Counted from the stretch's first letter, positions 1 through 8,869 are shown. The stretch: 64,000 nucleotides of DNA from Pseudoalteromonas xiamenensis (GCF_030994125.1 NZ_CP099917.1:868001-932000); one strand, 5' to 3'. A program made the numbers and translations. The notes: a model not told the origin generated them from the letters alone.

Positions 1-1
1 A

Positions 2-655
2 GACACTGTACTAACAACCGTCTTTGACAACCTTTCTTTCGAAGTTGAGACCGGCGAGTTTGTTGCCATTACAGGACCTTCCGGAGCAGGTAAAACAACG
101 CTTTTAAACACATTAGGTTTACTTGAAAATTTTCAAAAAGGAAATTTGTACATCAACGATCAAAACGTTGCTTCATTGAGCGACAAAGCACTTTCAACCT
201 TACGCAACACCCATATTGGATTCGTATTCCAGAATTTTAATTTACTTCCTGAGCTGTCCGTATTAGATAATGTCTCGCTCCCACTAGAAATCGCAGGCAT
301 CGCTAAAGCTAAAGCTAATCAAGAAGCCAAACAACAACTTGAGTATATGGGCTTGCTTGGTCGCTGTCATCACAAGCCAAACCAACTTTCTGGAGGACAA
401 CAGCAACGTGTCGCGATTGCTAGAGCGCTTGTCAGTGCTCCTCAACTAATTCTTGCCGATGAACCCACTGGTAATCTTAATTCTGCAATGGCACAAGAAA
501 TCATGCTGTTATTAAAAAGAATTAATGACGAAGGGACTACAATTATTATGGTAACTCATGACGATGTGTTAGCTAAAATGGCGAGTCGAACGATTGAATT
601 AATGGATGGAAAAATATTGAACGCAAACGAAAAAGGGTTTGTCGAATGCGCTTAA
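2..655 (+). CDS. ABC transporter ATP-binding protein, MacB/LolD type (5' end outside window)
   Basis: Energises an inner-membrane ABC exporter by hydrolysing ATP. The reading frame is open to the left edge, so the start lies outside the window. A later in-frame ATG at 146 cannot be the start, because the Walker A motif GPSGAGKTT is encoded at about 74-100. Downstream are the signature LSGGQQQR, Walker B followed by DEP, and the H-loop THD. The NxxLLPELSVLDNVSLP segment is typical of the LolD/MacB/FtsE branch, which works with FtsX-like permeases and not transport-type permeases. The stop overlaps the start of the next gene by 10 bases, so the two are translationally coupled. The substrate cannot be told from sequence. 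Confidence 0.93.
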   Translation, partial: DTVLTTVFDNLSFEVETGEFVAITGPSGAGKTTLLNTLGLLENFQKGNLYINDQNVASLSDKALSTLRNTHIGFVFQNFNLLPELSVLDNVSLPLEIAGIAKAKANQEAKQQLEYMGLLGRCHHKPNQLSGGQQQRVAIARALVSAPQLILADEPTGNLNSAMAQEIMLLLKRINDEGTTIIMVTHDDVLAKMASRTIELMDGKILNANEKGFVECA

Positions 656-1935
656 GATCAATACTACAAGGAATTTTAACGCAACGATTAGTCGCATTAT
701 TAGTAACTGCGCTTATCGCGCTCGCACTGGGTGCGTTTGGTACCACTCTCTCTGTATTTCAAATTATGTCCAGTAACCCAATGACTCCAGTTAACTCAAC
801 GACAGCCTATGTCGTTATTGATGACTGGGATCCGTTGAATGAACTCGATTGGACTCCTCCGCTATTGAGTTACAACGATGGTTTGCAACTATTCGAATTG
901 GCCTCTGAAAGTAAAAGAGTTTTGACTTACGATTCCAAAGCGGTTCTCCACATACCCAATTCTAATCGCCTTTTTGATTACTCAGGTCGGGTAACAACAC
1001 CTGACTTTTTCTCAACGTTTGGAGCCAAGTTTCAATATGGTGACTCGTGGAACTTACAGGAAGATTTATCTAGAGACCGTTTGATTGTACTTTCAGACGA
1101 TGTAAACAAAGAGATTTTTGGTGGGAGCAATAGCGTAGGAAAAACGCTGTTAGTCGAAGGTGAAAACTTTACCGTGTCAGGTGTATTAGCGCCTTTTGAA
1201 ATGACACCTAAAGTATATGACTTACATGTCAACCCATTTGGCAAACCAGAAGGGTTTTACATTCCCTTCAATACGGGTATTGAGATTCAACTTTTACCTC
1301 AAGGCCGTCTCTTAGGGTGGCGCAATGAAGAAATCCAAAATCTTGAGGATGTACTAAAAACGTCAATGATTTGGCTCCAATTATGGTTACAATTTGACGA
1401 CCCTAACGACATCGCTGTTTATCAATCAAAGGTACTATCCTTTGTCGAAATTCTCCGACAAACAGGCCGAGTTCAGCGTCATGGAGAAAGAGTCTTCCTT
1501 TATTCCCCTTCACAATGGCTCCAAATTAATCATGTCGTTAAAAATGACAGCAAATTACTGCTTTTAATGGCCATTGTGTTTCTCATTATTTGTTTGCTCT
1601 GTGTCGTCGGATTAATGTTAGCAAACTACGCTTCTAGGAAAAAAGAGTTTGCTATTTATCGCGCATTAGGAGCTTCGAGAAATTATCTAATTAAACGCCT
1701 TTCTTTTGAAGTTATGTTGCTCACGACCATGGGATGTTTTATGGGCGTGTTACTCATATTTTTAGGGCTCAACGGTATACAACAACTGTATGGAGAAAGT
1801 TACCGTGCTGTCACTTCAGTTGATGTAACGAATTTACTAATTGCGATTGCCATTATCTATGTGTCAACACTTTCAGTTTGTGCGTTCCCTATTACCAAAC
1901 ACAGCTCATCGCTTCCAGCTTCGCTTCTTAAGTAA
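646..1935 (+). CDS. FtsX/MacB-like ABC transporter permease (first of two)
   Basis: A 429-residue membrane protein with the MacB plan. There is one N-terminal membrane segment (about residues 15-40), a large periplasmic domain (about 45-300), and three C-terminal segments carrying the FtsX core, with the motif RKKEFAIYRALGASR after the second helix. It overlaps the ATPase gene by 10 bases and is followed after 12 bases by a second, diverged permease. Together the three form an ABC exporter with a heterodimeric permease. MacB-family machines couple ATP hydrolysis to periplasmic movement, pushing peptides, lipids or drugs outward, so efflux is inferred here. No membrane-fusion protein is visible and it may lie upstream of the window. 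Confidence 0.9.
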   Translation: MRLRSILQGILTQRLVALLVTALIALALGAFGTTLSVFQIMSSNPMTPVNSTTAYVVIDDWDPLNELDWTPPLLSYNDGLQLFELASESKRVLTYDSKAVLHIPNSNRLFDYSGRVTTPDFFSTFGAKFQYGDSWNLQEDLSRDRLIVLSDDVNKEIFGGSNSVGKTLLVEGENFTVSGVLAPFEMTPKVYDLHVNPFGKPEGFYIPFNTGIEIQLLPQGRLLGWRNEEIQNLEDVLKTSMIWLQLWLQFDDPNDIAVYQSKVLSFVEILRQTGRVQRHGERVFLYSPSQWLQINHVVKNDSKLLLLMAIVFLIICLLCVVGLMLANYASRKKEFAIYRALGASRNYLIKRLSFEVMLLTTMGCFMGVLLIFLGLNGIQQLYGESYRAVTSVDVTNLLIAIAIIYVSTLSVCAFPITKHSSSLPASLLK

Positions 1936-1947
1936 AGGCCTATTGAC

Positions 1948-3132
1948 ATGTATTTATCGACAACAGCTAAATTTATAAGTCATCGTAAGCTCGCCTATTT
2001 TGTGATGAGTTTAATTATCGCACTCACTTTAATGGTTGTAACCAATGCTATTTCAATTGTATTCAATGTTCAAAAGACAATGGACATTACCCCTAGCATT
2101 GGCAACAACACAATGGGACTTTGGATTAAAAACACTCAGAATAATGCGGATTTTAACGGGCAAAGCCTATCCGACCGAAATGCACTTCTAAGCGTCCCTG
2201 GTGTAGAAGAAGTCAGCTTTACTTCACCTATCCCTTTTGGCGGAGGTGGACCAGAAGCAAAAGTTAAAACCCTCCTCAACGACCATGTCATCTTAAGTAG
2301 TGTTTTTTATGCTGATGAAAAACTAATAGACGTATTACAACTAAAAATCACTTCAGGTCGAAACTTTACAGCTTCTGAGATTACCGCAGACGAAGAATCC
2401 CCAAACGTAGTGATGATCAACGCCAAACTCGCCACAACGTTATTCGGTGAAGAAAATGTTGCTGGTCAATCTATCGACATTTCGGGTAAAACTTACGTTA
2501 TTACTGGCGTAATAGAGACGTTCGTCGGCGCAAACGCGTCATTAGAAATGGGTAAATACACGGTGATATTTCCGCAGGTAAAATTGGGAAAGTGGACAGC
2601 CACTCTCGTGAAATTCAACTCAGTCCCACCTCCAAACGCCGTAAAGCTAATTGAAGACACGCTGTATAACAACAGTCAGGCAGCATCGAGAATGATTACA
2701 AGTATAAACACCCTTTCAGATTTAAGAGCAGCCTTATTTAAAAAGGATTTAGCATTGCAAAAAATTCTCTCGGCTGTAATCTTTGCTTTTTTCCTCATTT
2801 CCTTTGCGACCATTATGGGCGTGGTAAAGTTTAACTTCGCTGAGCGGATCAAATCATTTGGCATACAACGAGCATTAGGTATGAGTGAATGGGACATCAG
2901 AGTCAGCATATTTAGAGAATTTTTTACCATTGCGTTTTGTGGTGGCATATTGGGTTTATTGAGTTCTTGGGTACTTTCATCTTACCTAGCTCAGACCTAT
3001 AGCATCGTTGATTACCCTGTTTGGACATTTTTACAAGCATTTTCCTTAATCGTTACACTGGTTTTTCTAACGCTTGAATCCCAAATTAGAAGATCATTGA
3101 AGAAAAGCGTTGCCAGCCTGCTTGTTACATAG
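1948..3132 (+). CDS. FtsX/MacB-like ABC transporter permease (second of two)
   Basis: A 394-residue paralogue of the preceding permease with the same plan: N-terminal helix at about 16-40, periplasmic MacB-PCD-like region, and three C-terminal helices with FAERIKSFGIQRALGMSEWD in place of the usual RKKEIGILRALG stretch. It starts 12 bases after its partner and is the last gene of the operon. The two permeases differ mostly in the periplasmic domain, which suits a heterodimer. A perfect 11-bp hairpin lies 42 bases after the stop. Confidence 0.9.
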   Translation: MYLSTTAKFISHRKLAYFVMSLIIALTLMVVTNAISIVFNVQKTMDITPSIGNNTMGLWIKNTQNNADFNGQSLSDRNALLSVPGVEEVSFTSPIPFGGGGPEAKVKTLLNDHVILSSVFYADEKLIDVLQLKITSGRNFTASEITADEESPNVVMINAKLATTLFGEENVAGQSIDISGKTYVITGVIETFVGANASLEMGKYTVIFPQVKLGKWTATLVKFNSVPPPNAVKLIEDTLYNNSQAASRMITSINTLSDLRAALFKKDLALQKILSAVIFAFFLISFATIMGVVKFNFAERIKSFGIQRALGMSEWDIRVSIFREFFTIAFCGGILGLLSSWVLSSYLAQTYSIVDYPVWTFLQAFSLIVTLVFLTLESQIRRSLKKSVASLLVT

Positions 3133-3173
3133 ACACATATCACGATGTAAGTTAAAACCGAATTCAACGTGTA

Positions 3174-3201
3174 TTGCAATTTCCTAACTCGGAAATTGCA
3201 A
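3174..3201. repeat. Perfect 11-bp inverted repeat, 6-nt loop
   Basis: TTGCAATTTCC at 3174-3184 is the exact complement of 3191-3201, with the loop TAACTC. It follows the ABC operon, but no T-run comes after it, so it is not a classical intrinsic terminator. It could be an mRNA-stabilising hairpin, a protein-binding palindrome or a small dispersed repeat. Confidence 0.6.
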
Positions 3202-3279
3202 CTGCTTTGCGGAGGATACACCTAGGATTCAGCTATCTTTTTCTATACTCCATTCATCGATGAAAAGAATGGAGTTAAC

Positions 3280-3717
3280 ATGCCTTCCCACCATAGTCAC
3301 TTTTCACCCATTTTGATAAGCGCATTTAGCCTAGCGCTATTGGGGATGTCAGGATGCTCTGAGCAAATTGACAAACACTATTCCACTCTCCAAGATGCCG
3401 CGGCGTTAAAAGACAAAGGCTGGTTACCCGACTGGCTTCCTAAAGATGCCGAAGATATAAAACTGCAATACGATTTAGACAGCAATCAACTATTTATTCG
3501 ATTGCAGACCCAATTAGCCCGCGAGTGGTTTCCGCCCCATTGTTACCGCAGCGATTTTATCGACCAGCTTCCCCAAACTTTGCCGTCTTGGTGGCCTGTA
3601 AATGCCAAGCAATACAGCCAAATGAAACGTAATTACCGTGTGTATTTATGCAAAGACCAAGGTCTCTGGTGGATTGCTGAACCAGAATACTCACCTTTTG
3701 TGTTAATTTGGCAATAA
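3280..3717 (+). CDS. Putative lipoprotein of unknown function
   Basis: A 145-residue protein with a lipoprotein signal peptide: a hydrophobic stretch at about 10-24, then the lipobox GMSGC with Cys at about 26. The mature part has no domain I recognise. It is rich in Trp and Pro, with a motif WLPDWLPKDA and a pair of cysteines (PHCYR and YLCKD) that could form a disulphide in the periplasm. It stands alone between the ABC operon and the oppositely oriented hsp20 gene. The residue after the lipobox Cys is Ser, not Asp, so outer-membrane sorting by Lol is expected. Confidence 0.75.
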   Translation: MPSHHSHFSPILISAFSLALLGMSGCSEQIDKHYSTLQDAAALKDKGWLPDWLPKDAEDIKLQYDLDSNQLFIRLQTQLAREWFPPHCYRSDFIDQLPQTLPSWWPVNAKQYSQMKRNYRVYLCKDQGLWWIAEPEYSPFVLIWQ

Positions 3718-3754
3718 TTCTAATTATTAAAATATAAAAGCGAATTATAAAGCC

Positions 3755-3791
3755 AGAAAAAAAATAAAAAAGGCCACCTAACAAGGCAGCC
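3755..3791 (-). terminator. Intrinsic terminator of the hsp20 gene
   Basis: Read on the minus strand, an imperfect GGC..CCT/AGG..GCC hairpin (3772-3791) is followed by a long T-rich tract (3755-3771). It lies 26 bases past the hsp20 stop. Confidence 0.65.
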
Positions 3792-3816
3792 TAATGGTTG
3801 GATTAAATAAATCTAT

Positions 3817-4263
3817 TTATTTACTTTCAAGCAAATTACCTGAATTAATTTCAATCTTTCTTGGTTTCAGCGCTTCTGGAATTTCACGCTGTAAATCTAT
3901 CTTCAATAAACCGTGCTCTAGTGACGCACCAAGCACTTTAACATGGTCGCCTAGTTGAAATTTACGTTCAAAATTACGCTCAGCAATACCTTGATGGATG
4001 AACTTACGCTCGCGCTCATCCGCCTTATCTGCTTTCTGGCCAACCACTTTTAACGTGTTGTTTTCAGATTCAATAGTGAGTTCCTCTTCAACAAAACCAG
4101 CGACTGCCATCGTGATTTGATAACGATCTTGCTCAAGCAGTTCAATGTTGTACGGCGGAAAACTGGGTTGTTTGTCAGTGCGCGCTGCGGCATCCATTAG
4201 TGACGCTAAATGATCAAAACCAATGAATGAACGATATAGTGGAGATAAATCTACTGTACGCAT
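3817..4263 (-). CDS. ibpA: Small heat-shock protein, Hsp20/IbpA family
   Basis: An ATP-independent holdase that binds unfolding proteins and hands them to DnaK/ClpB. The frame is open from 4296, but the ATG at 4263 is preferred. It gives MRTVDLSPLYRSFIGFD, the usual IbpA N-terminus, and has AGAGGA placed 8 bases upstream. The product is 148 residues, close to E. coli IbpA/IbpB. The alpha-crystallin domain spans about 35-125, with the characteristic AGF, and a C-terminal I-x-I-like anchor (KIEI) is present. It is monocistronic. A sigma-32 promoter is expected for this family, but I could not identify convincing boxes. Confidence 0.93.
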   Translation of the reverse strand: MRTVDLSPLYRSFIGFDHLASLMDAAARTDKQPSFPPYNIELLEQDRYQITMAVAGFVEEELTIESENNTLKVVGQKADKADERERKFIHQGIAERNFERKFQLGDHVKVLGASLEHGLLKIDLQREIPEALKPRKIEINSGNLLESK

Positions 4264-4551
4264 AATTTGTATCCTCTTTATATTAAGCGATAGCACCTTA
4301 ATTCTATTCTCAATTAAACTAGCATTAAGGTTTATTAAATAAGTTAAAATAACATTTCTTTAGTTGGGACCCTCTAAGGCGTCCTCAAAACAATAAATAT
4401 GGACTGCTCATTTTATTTCAAGAGAAAATTTAAAATTTTTTATTCTTTTTCTTCACTCTCTAAAAAAATTACGCCATACAATCTCGTTGTACTTGGCCTA
4501 AACGGGACTTCATGGTAATTTTCGCCTAGAAATTTACATAGGAATTTGACC

Positions 4552-5121
4552 ATGCCTAAGGCTAGCGAAATTAAAAAGAATACGGCTGTAGAATATGATG
4601 GCCGTGTAATGATTGTCCGTGACATTGAACGTTCAGTTCCTCAAGGTCGTGCAAGTGGCAGTATCTATCGTATGCGTATGTATGATGTCGTTACAGGTGG
4701 TAAAGTAGACGAGTCTTTCAAAGCGGAAGATATGTTGAAACTTGCAGACCTGACACGTCGCCCAGCCATGCTTTCATACATTGATGGTGACGAATATGTG
4801 TTTATGGATGAAGAAGATTACACGCCATATCACATCAACAAAGAGAGCATCGAAGAGCAAGTACAATTCATCGATGAAGCGACTAAAGGCCTTTTAGTTG
4901 TGTTGATCGGTGAACGCGCTGTATCAATTGATTTACCTTCTGCCGTTGACCTTGTGATTGCAGAAACGTCTCCTTCGATGAAAGGTGCATCAGCAAGCGC
5001 GCGTACCAAGCCAGCTACGTTGACAACAGGTCTGGTTGTTCAAGTTCCTGAACACATTTCAACAGGTGACAAAATCCGTATTAACACGTCAGAAGTGAAG
5101 TTTATCAGTCGCGCTGATTAA
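4552..5121 (+). CDS. efpL: Elongation factor P-like protein EfpL (YeiP)
   Basis: A ribosome-binding paralogue of EF-P that helps relieve stalling at proline-rich and related motifs. The 189-residue product is colinear with E. coli YeiP, with three beta-barrel domains, the central segment [19 protein letters not shown], and the C-terminal [23 protein letters not shown] typical of the family. The loop that in EF-P carries the modified lysine reads [10 protein letters not shown], placing Arg at position 33 as in E. coli EfpL. This fits a factor that needs no EpmA-type modification. The start is the ATG at 4552, with AGGA at 4540-4543; a TTG two codons upstream lacks the spacing. A strong terminator follows. 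Confidence 0.96.
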   Translation: MPKASEIKKNTAVEYDGRVMIVRDIERSVPQGRASGSIYRMRMYDVVTGGKVDESFKAEDMLKLADLTRRPAMLSYIDGDEYVFMDEEDYTPYHINKESIEEQVQFIDEATKGLLVVLIGERAVSIDLPSAVDLVIAETSPSMKGASASARTKPATLTTGLVVQVPEHISTGDKIRINTSEVKFISRAD

Positions 5122-5140
5122 CGTTCATCACGTCGACATA

Positions 5141-5164
5141 AAAAGGAGCTGCGGCTCCTTTTTT
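5141..5164 (+). terminator. Rho-independent terminator after efpL
   Basis: A 9-bp stem AAAAGGAGC/GCTCCTTTT (5141-5149 with 5154-5162) with a TGCG loop runs into a T-tract. It starts 20 bases past the efpL stop. Confidence 0.9.
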
Positions 5165-5306
5165 GTTTATTACCTCTCTTTCACTGGGAAGTATCGCCAG
5201 TTCATTATTTTGCTTCATATCGCGTTCACCTATCATAACGTACAACAAATTGACGGCATTTAGGCGCAAATTTTGCTTGTTATTTATGCAGGGCAATGGG
5301 GGTGCT

Positions 5307-5891
5307 ATGAAACTATCAAAGGAAGAATCGCAATTTTTGCATGAGTTACTCGATATCGAACTCGAGGCGGCTACGCCTATCCTCCCCGAACATCAGGATG
5401 AAGGCTCTAATGAGTTGTTACGACAGGTGGCTGACCACTCTGAACTACTTATAATCGCACGCATGCAAGACAAAGAAATTTGTTTTCCCCTAAGTACACC
5501 TGACGACGTCAAAAAGCTCTACGAGCTTCATTTAGATCTTCCTCACATAGTTGATATATCAGGGTTTCACCGTCATTGGCGAATGACGCCTCATCGCTCG
5601 GTCCAACTGAAAAGCCACCAAAACACACAAGCTTACTCGCTTTGCTCGCTGTCGCTTTCCGGTGCGTTAGTTTTCGAAGATAGGCACAATTTAACGCAGA
5701 TAAAAAATACTCTAGAAAACACAATTGCCCTAGTCGTTAACACAACCGATGAAGACATTCCTGTATTTATCAGTGAAGTTAAAGCTCGCGGTAAGCACCT
5801 TTATGCAATACGGTTCGATGAATTGACTGAAAGCAGCCCGTTGTTAAAAAACTTTTTACTGCAAGCATTTATAAAAGAGGGTCAATCTTAA
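5307..5891 (+). CDS. PilZ-like domain protein (degenerate)
   Basis: A 194-residue cytoplasmic protein. The frame is open further upstream through the efpL terminator, so the ATG at 5307 (MKLSKEES) is the sensible start; an in-frame ATG at 5286 has no ribosome-binding site. The second half reads like a PilZ barrel: RSVQL, then CSLSLSGALVFE where PilZ has the D/NxSxxG motif, and a closing AIRFDEL...LLKNFL helix. PilZ domains bind cyclic di-GMP through RxxxR and D/NxSxxG. Here the first motif is incomplete and the second has Leu for Asp/Asn, so ligand binding is doubtful. It could be a PilZ-fold protein with only protein-protein contacts. No operon partner. Confidence 0.55.
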   Translation: MKLSKEESQFLHELLDIELEAATPILPEHQDEGSNELLRQVADHSELLIIARMQDKEICFPLSTPDDVKKLYELHLDLPHIVDISGFHRHWRMTPHRSVQLKSHQNTQAYSLCSLSLSGALVFEDRHNLTQIKNTLENTIALVVNTTDEDIPVFISEVKARGKHLYAIRFDELTESSPLLKNFLLQAFIKEGQS

Positions 5892-6109
5892 ACGCTTAAA
5901 GCCTGATAATTAGCGCACCAGCCCCACTCAAAACGACCAACTTTTTGCATAAGTTTCATTTCTATGACGTTATTCATGATCTAGCACAAAAAAATACGCA
6001 TTAAATATTCAGAAATTCCTAAAACTTTTGGAAATGGGTATTGCTAAAAAGAATAGAGGTTTTAAAATTAAAAACTCTTCTCATTTACAATATTAATAAC
6101 TTTACAATT

Positions 6110-7000
6110 ATGAAAATCAAAGTTCTGGGTCTCGCTGTTGCACTTGGGTTATGCAACTTTACTGCTAATGCAGATGAAAACTTATTAGGGTATGTAAAAG
6201 GCGCTGAAACGCTTCCTGAAGGTTCTGCGGAAGTCTATCAATTCTTTACCAAACGTTCAGGTAAAACTGTAGGTCACTACGAAGCACTTGATACTAAAAC
6301 AGAATTTGAATACGGTTTAACCAATGCGTTCAACATCTCTTTCGCGCTCAAAGGCATGTCGTTGGATACAAACGGCATTGTCATTGATGGTTATATGCCA
6401 AAAGACAACGATTTTGGCTGGAAACTGTCTGGCCTTGAGGCTGGCTTTAAGTACAACTTCTTGAGCCCTGCCCTTGATGACTTTGGTTTATCAATGTACG
6501 GTTCAATGGACTACTCATGGGTTGACAATCACTCAGGTCAAGACAAAGACACACTTAGCCTAGAAATGATGATGTTAATGCAAAAATACTTCCTAGAAGG
6601 TCAACTTGTCTGGACTGGTAACCTAGGCTTTGAAGCGACAGGTGCTAAACGTAAAGCGATTGCAGGCCTACCAGAAGATTTTGAATGGCCAACTGAAGCT
6701 GAAATGGAAATCGAACTGATTGCTGGTACTGGCATGAGCTATCGTTTTGCGCCAAATTGGTTTATTGGCGCAGAAGCACTCTATGAAGAAGAACATGAAA
6801 CAGAAGTGAACCTAGAGCGTTATTCTTGGTTTGCAGGTCCGAGTATTCACTACGGTGACGCTAAGTGGTGGGCAACTTTAACGTACATGAAACAACTTAA
6901 GGGTGGTGGTGAGAAGTTTGATGAGCAAACGGATAACGACCTACACCTTATCGAAAAGACCGAAGCCGAATGGCGTTTGAAATTCGGTTATAACTTCTAA
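6110..7000 (+). CDS. Predicted outer-membrane beta-barrel protein of the flavinylation cluster
   Basis: The start at 6110 gives a clean signal peptide (MKIKVLGLAVALGLCNFTANA, cut before DEN). Codons upstream from a TTG at 6041 do not look like protein. The mature 275 residues alternate polar and hydrophobic positions with many aromatic residues and end in KFGYNF, a C-terminal Phe as expected for barrels inserted by BAM. Eleven bases later begins the FMN-binding gene, then apbE and a cytochrome-like gene. Outer-membrane proteins of unknown function are known to travel with ApbE substrates, and this one resembles those transporter-like barrels (possibly DUF6662, from memory). A role as a channel or scaffold for electron exchange is an inference. 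Confidence 0.7.
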   Translation: MKIKVLGLAVALGLCNFTANADENLLGYVKGAETLPEGSAEVYQFFTKRSGKTVGHYEALDTKTEFEYGLTNAFNISFALKGMSLDTNGIVIDGYMPKDNDFGWKLSGLEAGFKYNFLSPALDDFGLSMYGSMDYSWVDNHSGQDKDTLSLEMMMLMQKYFLEGQLVWTGNLGFEATGAKRKAIAGLPEDFEWPTEAEMEIELIAGTGMSYRFAPNWFIGAEALYEEEHETEVNLERYSWFAGPSIHYGDAKWWATLTYMKQLKGGGEKFDEQTDNDLHLIEKTEAEWRLKFGYNF

Positions 7001-7011
7001 GAGGAAATCGT

Positions 7012-7545
7012 ATGCGCCCGCTACCAAGTTTAATCGCTCTTGGTGCGGCCGCTACATGCCAAATGGTGTATGCGGCCGACTACTTAACGGTAACAGAAGC
7101 TCAGCAATTGTTATTCCCAAGTGCTGTAGCAATCGACCATAAAGTCGCTATTTCTGAAGAGCAAAAAGACCAAATTAAAGCACTTGCTGGTGTCAGACAG
7201 CGTTTTGACGAACAAGAAGTGTATAAAATGGATAAAGATGGCAAACACGTCGGTTGGACAATCATCGACAACGTTGTCGGTAAACATGAATTTATCACCT
7301 ATGCCGTTGGTATTGATGCAACTGGCAAGGTAACGGGTATCGAAGTACTCAGCTACCGAGAAACACATGGTGCACAAATCCGCATGCAACCGTGGCGTGA
7401 CATGTTCGTTGGGAAAACGTTGAACGATAAATTCAAGTTGAACAAAGACATTCCAAACATCAGTGGCGCTACCTTATCTTGTCGCAATGTGACAGATGGT
7501 GTTAAGCGTATACTTGCACTGCATCAAATCGTTTTACAGTCTTGA
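7012..7545 (+). CDS. Periplasmic FMN-binding domain protein (RnfG/NqrC-like), ApbE substrate
   Basis: A 177-residue secreted protein with a signal peptide (about 1-22, cut after YAA or nearby). The FMN-binding domain ends with ISGATLS at 150-156. In NqrC and RnfG the Thr of SGAT is esterified to FMN by ApbE, so Thr154 is the predicted flavin site. The flavin-transfer enzyme is encoded immediately downstream with overlapping stop/start bases, which strongly links enzyme and substrate. There are no transmembrane helices beyond the signal peptide, unlike NqrC. The protein is therefore probably a soluble periplasmic electron carrier between the small haem-like membrane protein downstream and an unknown acceptor. 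Confidence 0.88.
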   Translation: MRPLPSLIALGAAATCQMVYAADYLTVTEAQQLLFPSAVAIDHKVAISEEQKDQIKALAGVRQRFDEQEVYKMDKDGKHVGWTIIDNVVGKHEFITYAVGIDATGKVTGIEVLSYRETHGAQIRMQPWRDMFVGKTLNDKFKLNKDIPNISGATLSCRNVTDGVKRILALHQIVLQS

Positions 7546-8342
7546 AACTCGCAAAACGAATGAAGCCCCTACTCGGTACTTATGTCGAAATAAGTATCGA
7601 GTACTCTGACGACACTGCGCCAATTAATGATTGGTTTGGTGAAGCCTTTGCGCGTATTGACGCGTTACAACAGAAACTCAGTATTCATAGTGCAACCTCT
7701 GAGCTGAATCAAATCAACCTCAACCCCAATGTATGGATCCCCATCTCTCGTGATTCACGTCGGCTTCTCCAGCTTGCAATGATTTTAATGCACAAATCAG
7801 ATGGACTCTTTAATCCCACGCTTGGAGCCAACTTGCTAGGGCACGGTATTGTCGATGATTTGGGATTCGGAAAGCGCGCCCCGTTTGGTAGCGTACATGC
7901 ATTAAGCTTTTCAGGTGATAAAGTGAAGCTCAACGAGTATGTAATCGTTTGCTTAGACGGCATCGCGAAGGGCTATGCACTGGATTTGGCACTAAAATCA
8001 CTGCAACGACTTGGTTGTGAGCATGCCTCTATTAATGCCGGTGGTGACATCAAAGCGATTGGCGCACGGCGAGTACCCATTCAACCCAAGTTTGCCAGTC
8101 ACCCTATCGGCTTTTTACAAAATGCCGCTATGGCCACTTCAGGGACTTATCACAGCGAAAGCCATCGCAGCAGACTTATGGATGAAAAAGGCGTTATAAT
8201 GCCCACTGGAAACGAACAATGGAGTGTTTTGGCCTTTTCTGCATGGAGAGCAGATGCTTTAACCAAAGTCGCCGCGCAAACGCAAGGTGACGAACATCTT
8301 TTAGCTATGCTAGGTGGACGCCTTTTACCCTCCACCTGCTAG
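7542..8342 (+). CDS. apbE: FAD:protein FMN transferase
   Basis: Moves FMN from FAD onto a Thr of periplasmic target proteins, using Mg2+. Family marks include KPLLGTYVEI at the start, LDGIAKGYALDLA, NAGGDIKAIG, ATSGTYHS and WRADALTK near the C-terminus, where the Asp contributes to metal binding. The TTG at 7542 overlaps the preceding TGA. An ATG at 7560 is an equally possible start (MKPLLGTYVE). No clear lipoprotein signal is seen, and with 266 residues it is shorter than the usual 300-350, so how it is exported, if at all, is unclear. Its target is almost certainly the FMN-binding protein just upstream. Confidence 0.93.
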   Translation: MKLAKRMKPLLGTYVEISIEYSDDTAPINDWFGEAFARIDALQQKLSIHSATSELNQINLNPNVWIPISRDSRRLLQLAMILMHKSDGLFNPTLGANLLGHGIVDDLGFGKRAPFGSVHALSFSGDKVKLNEYVIVCLDGIAKGYALDLALKSLQRLGCEHASINAGGDIKAIGARRVPIQPKFASHPIGFLQNAAMATSGTYHSESHRSRLMDEKGVIMPTGNEQWSVLAFSAWRADALTKVAAQTQGDEHLLAMLGGRLLPSTC

Positions 8343-8359
8343 ATTGCGAGAAACAGGTT

Positions 8360-8812
8360 TTGAAACACGGTAAATTATTACTCTGGTTTGTGTATGTCGG
8401 TATGGTGATTACAGGGATTGGTCTGTATTTAACATTGCCCGCCTCTGCGGATGATTTTCCACACCCATTACAAGGCGACTTTAGAATGTGGCATGGACTG
8501 TTTGTGTTTATCTCTTTGTTTTCAATAGGCCAAATATTTCAAGAGCATATTCGCAAACAAATCAAGAAGTGGCGGCGCTACCCTGATGGCGTCATTCACC
8601 TGATGCTTTGGAGTGGAGTAATAGTAACGGGTTTTTTACTGTATTATCCACCAATGTGGTTGCCAGAATGGTTCAATTTATCGAATACCCATTGGTATGT
8701 CAGCCTAGCCATCATTGCTGTGCTACCATTTCACGCAATTTACCACCGACCAAAACGAAAATTCAAAAAAGTCCAAACTAGGCGCTCTACATCAGAAGCA
8801 GCGGCAAAATAG
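8360..8812 (+). CDS. Small four-helix membrane protein, probable b-type cytochrome of the flavinylation cluster
   Basis: A 150-residue protein with four predicted membrane helices (about 6-28, 44-62, 79-97 and 111-128). Histidines lie at helix ends (His45, His63, His80, His111, His125, His129), the pattern of haem-b proteins of the cytochrome b561/ferric-reductase type. The start is a TTG preceded by GAAACAGG. It is the last gene of the flavinylation operon and is followed by a bidirectional terminator. The likely role is to carry electrons across the inner membrane to the flavinylated protein. I infer haem binding from histidine placement only. The basic C-terminal tail is cytoplasmic by the positive-inside rule. 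Confidence 0.7.
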   Translation: MKHGKLLLWFVYVGMVITGIGLYLTLPASADDFPHPLQGDFRMWHGLFVFISLFSIGQIFQEHIRKQIKKWRRYPDGVIHLMLWSGVIVTGFLLYYPPMWLPEWFNLSNTHWYVSLAIIAVLPFHAIYHRPKRKFKKVQTRRSTSEAAAK

Positions 8813-8843
8813 CAATAGAATCAAAACTAGTTCGAATAAAATA

Positions 8844-8869
8844 AAAACGGCCACAATTGTGGCCGTTTT
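8844..8869. terminator. Bidirectional intrinsic terminator
   Basis: A perfect 26-base palindrome (AAAACGGCCACAA and its complement) sits between the convergent cytochrome-like and phoD genes, with an A-run on one flank and a T-run on the other. Confidence 0.88.
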
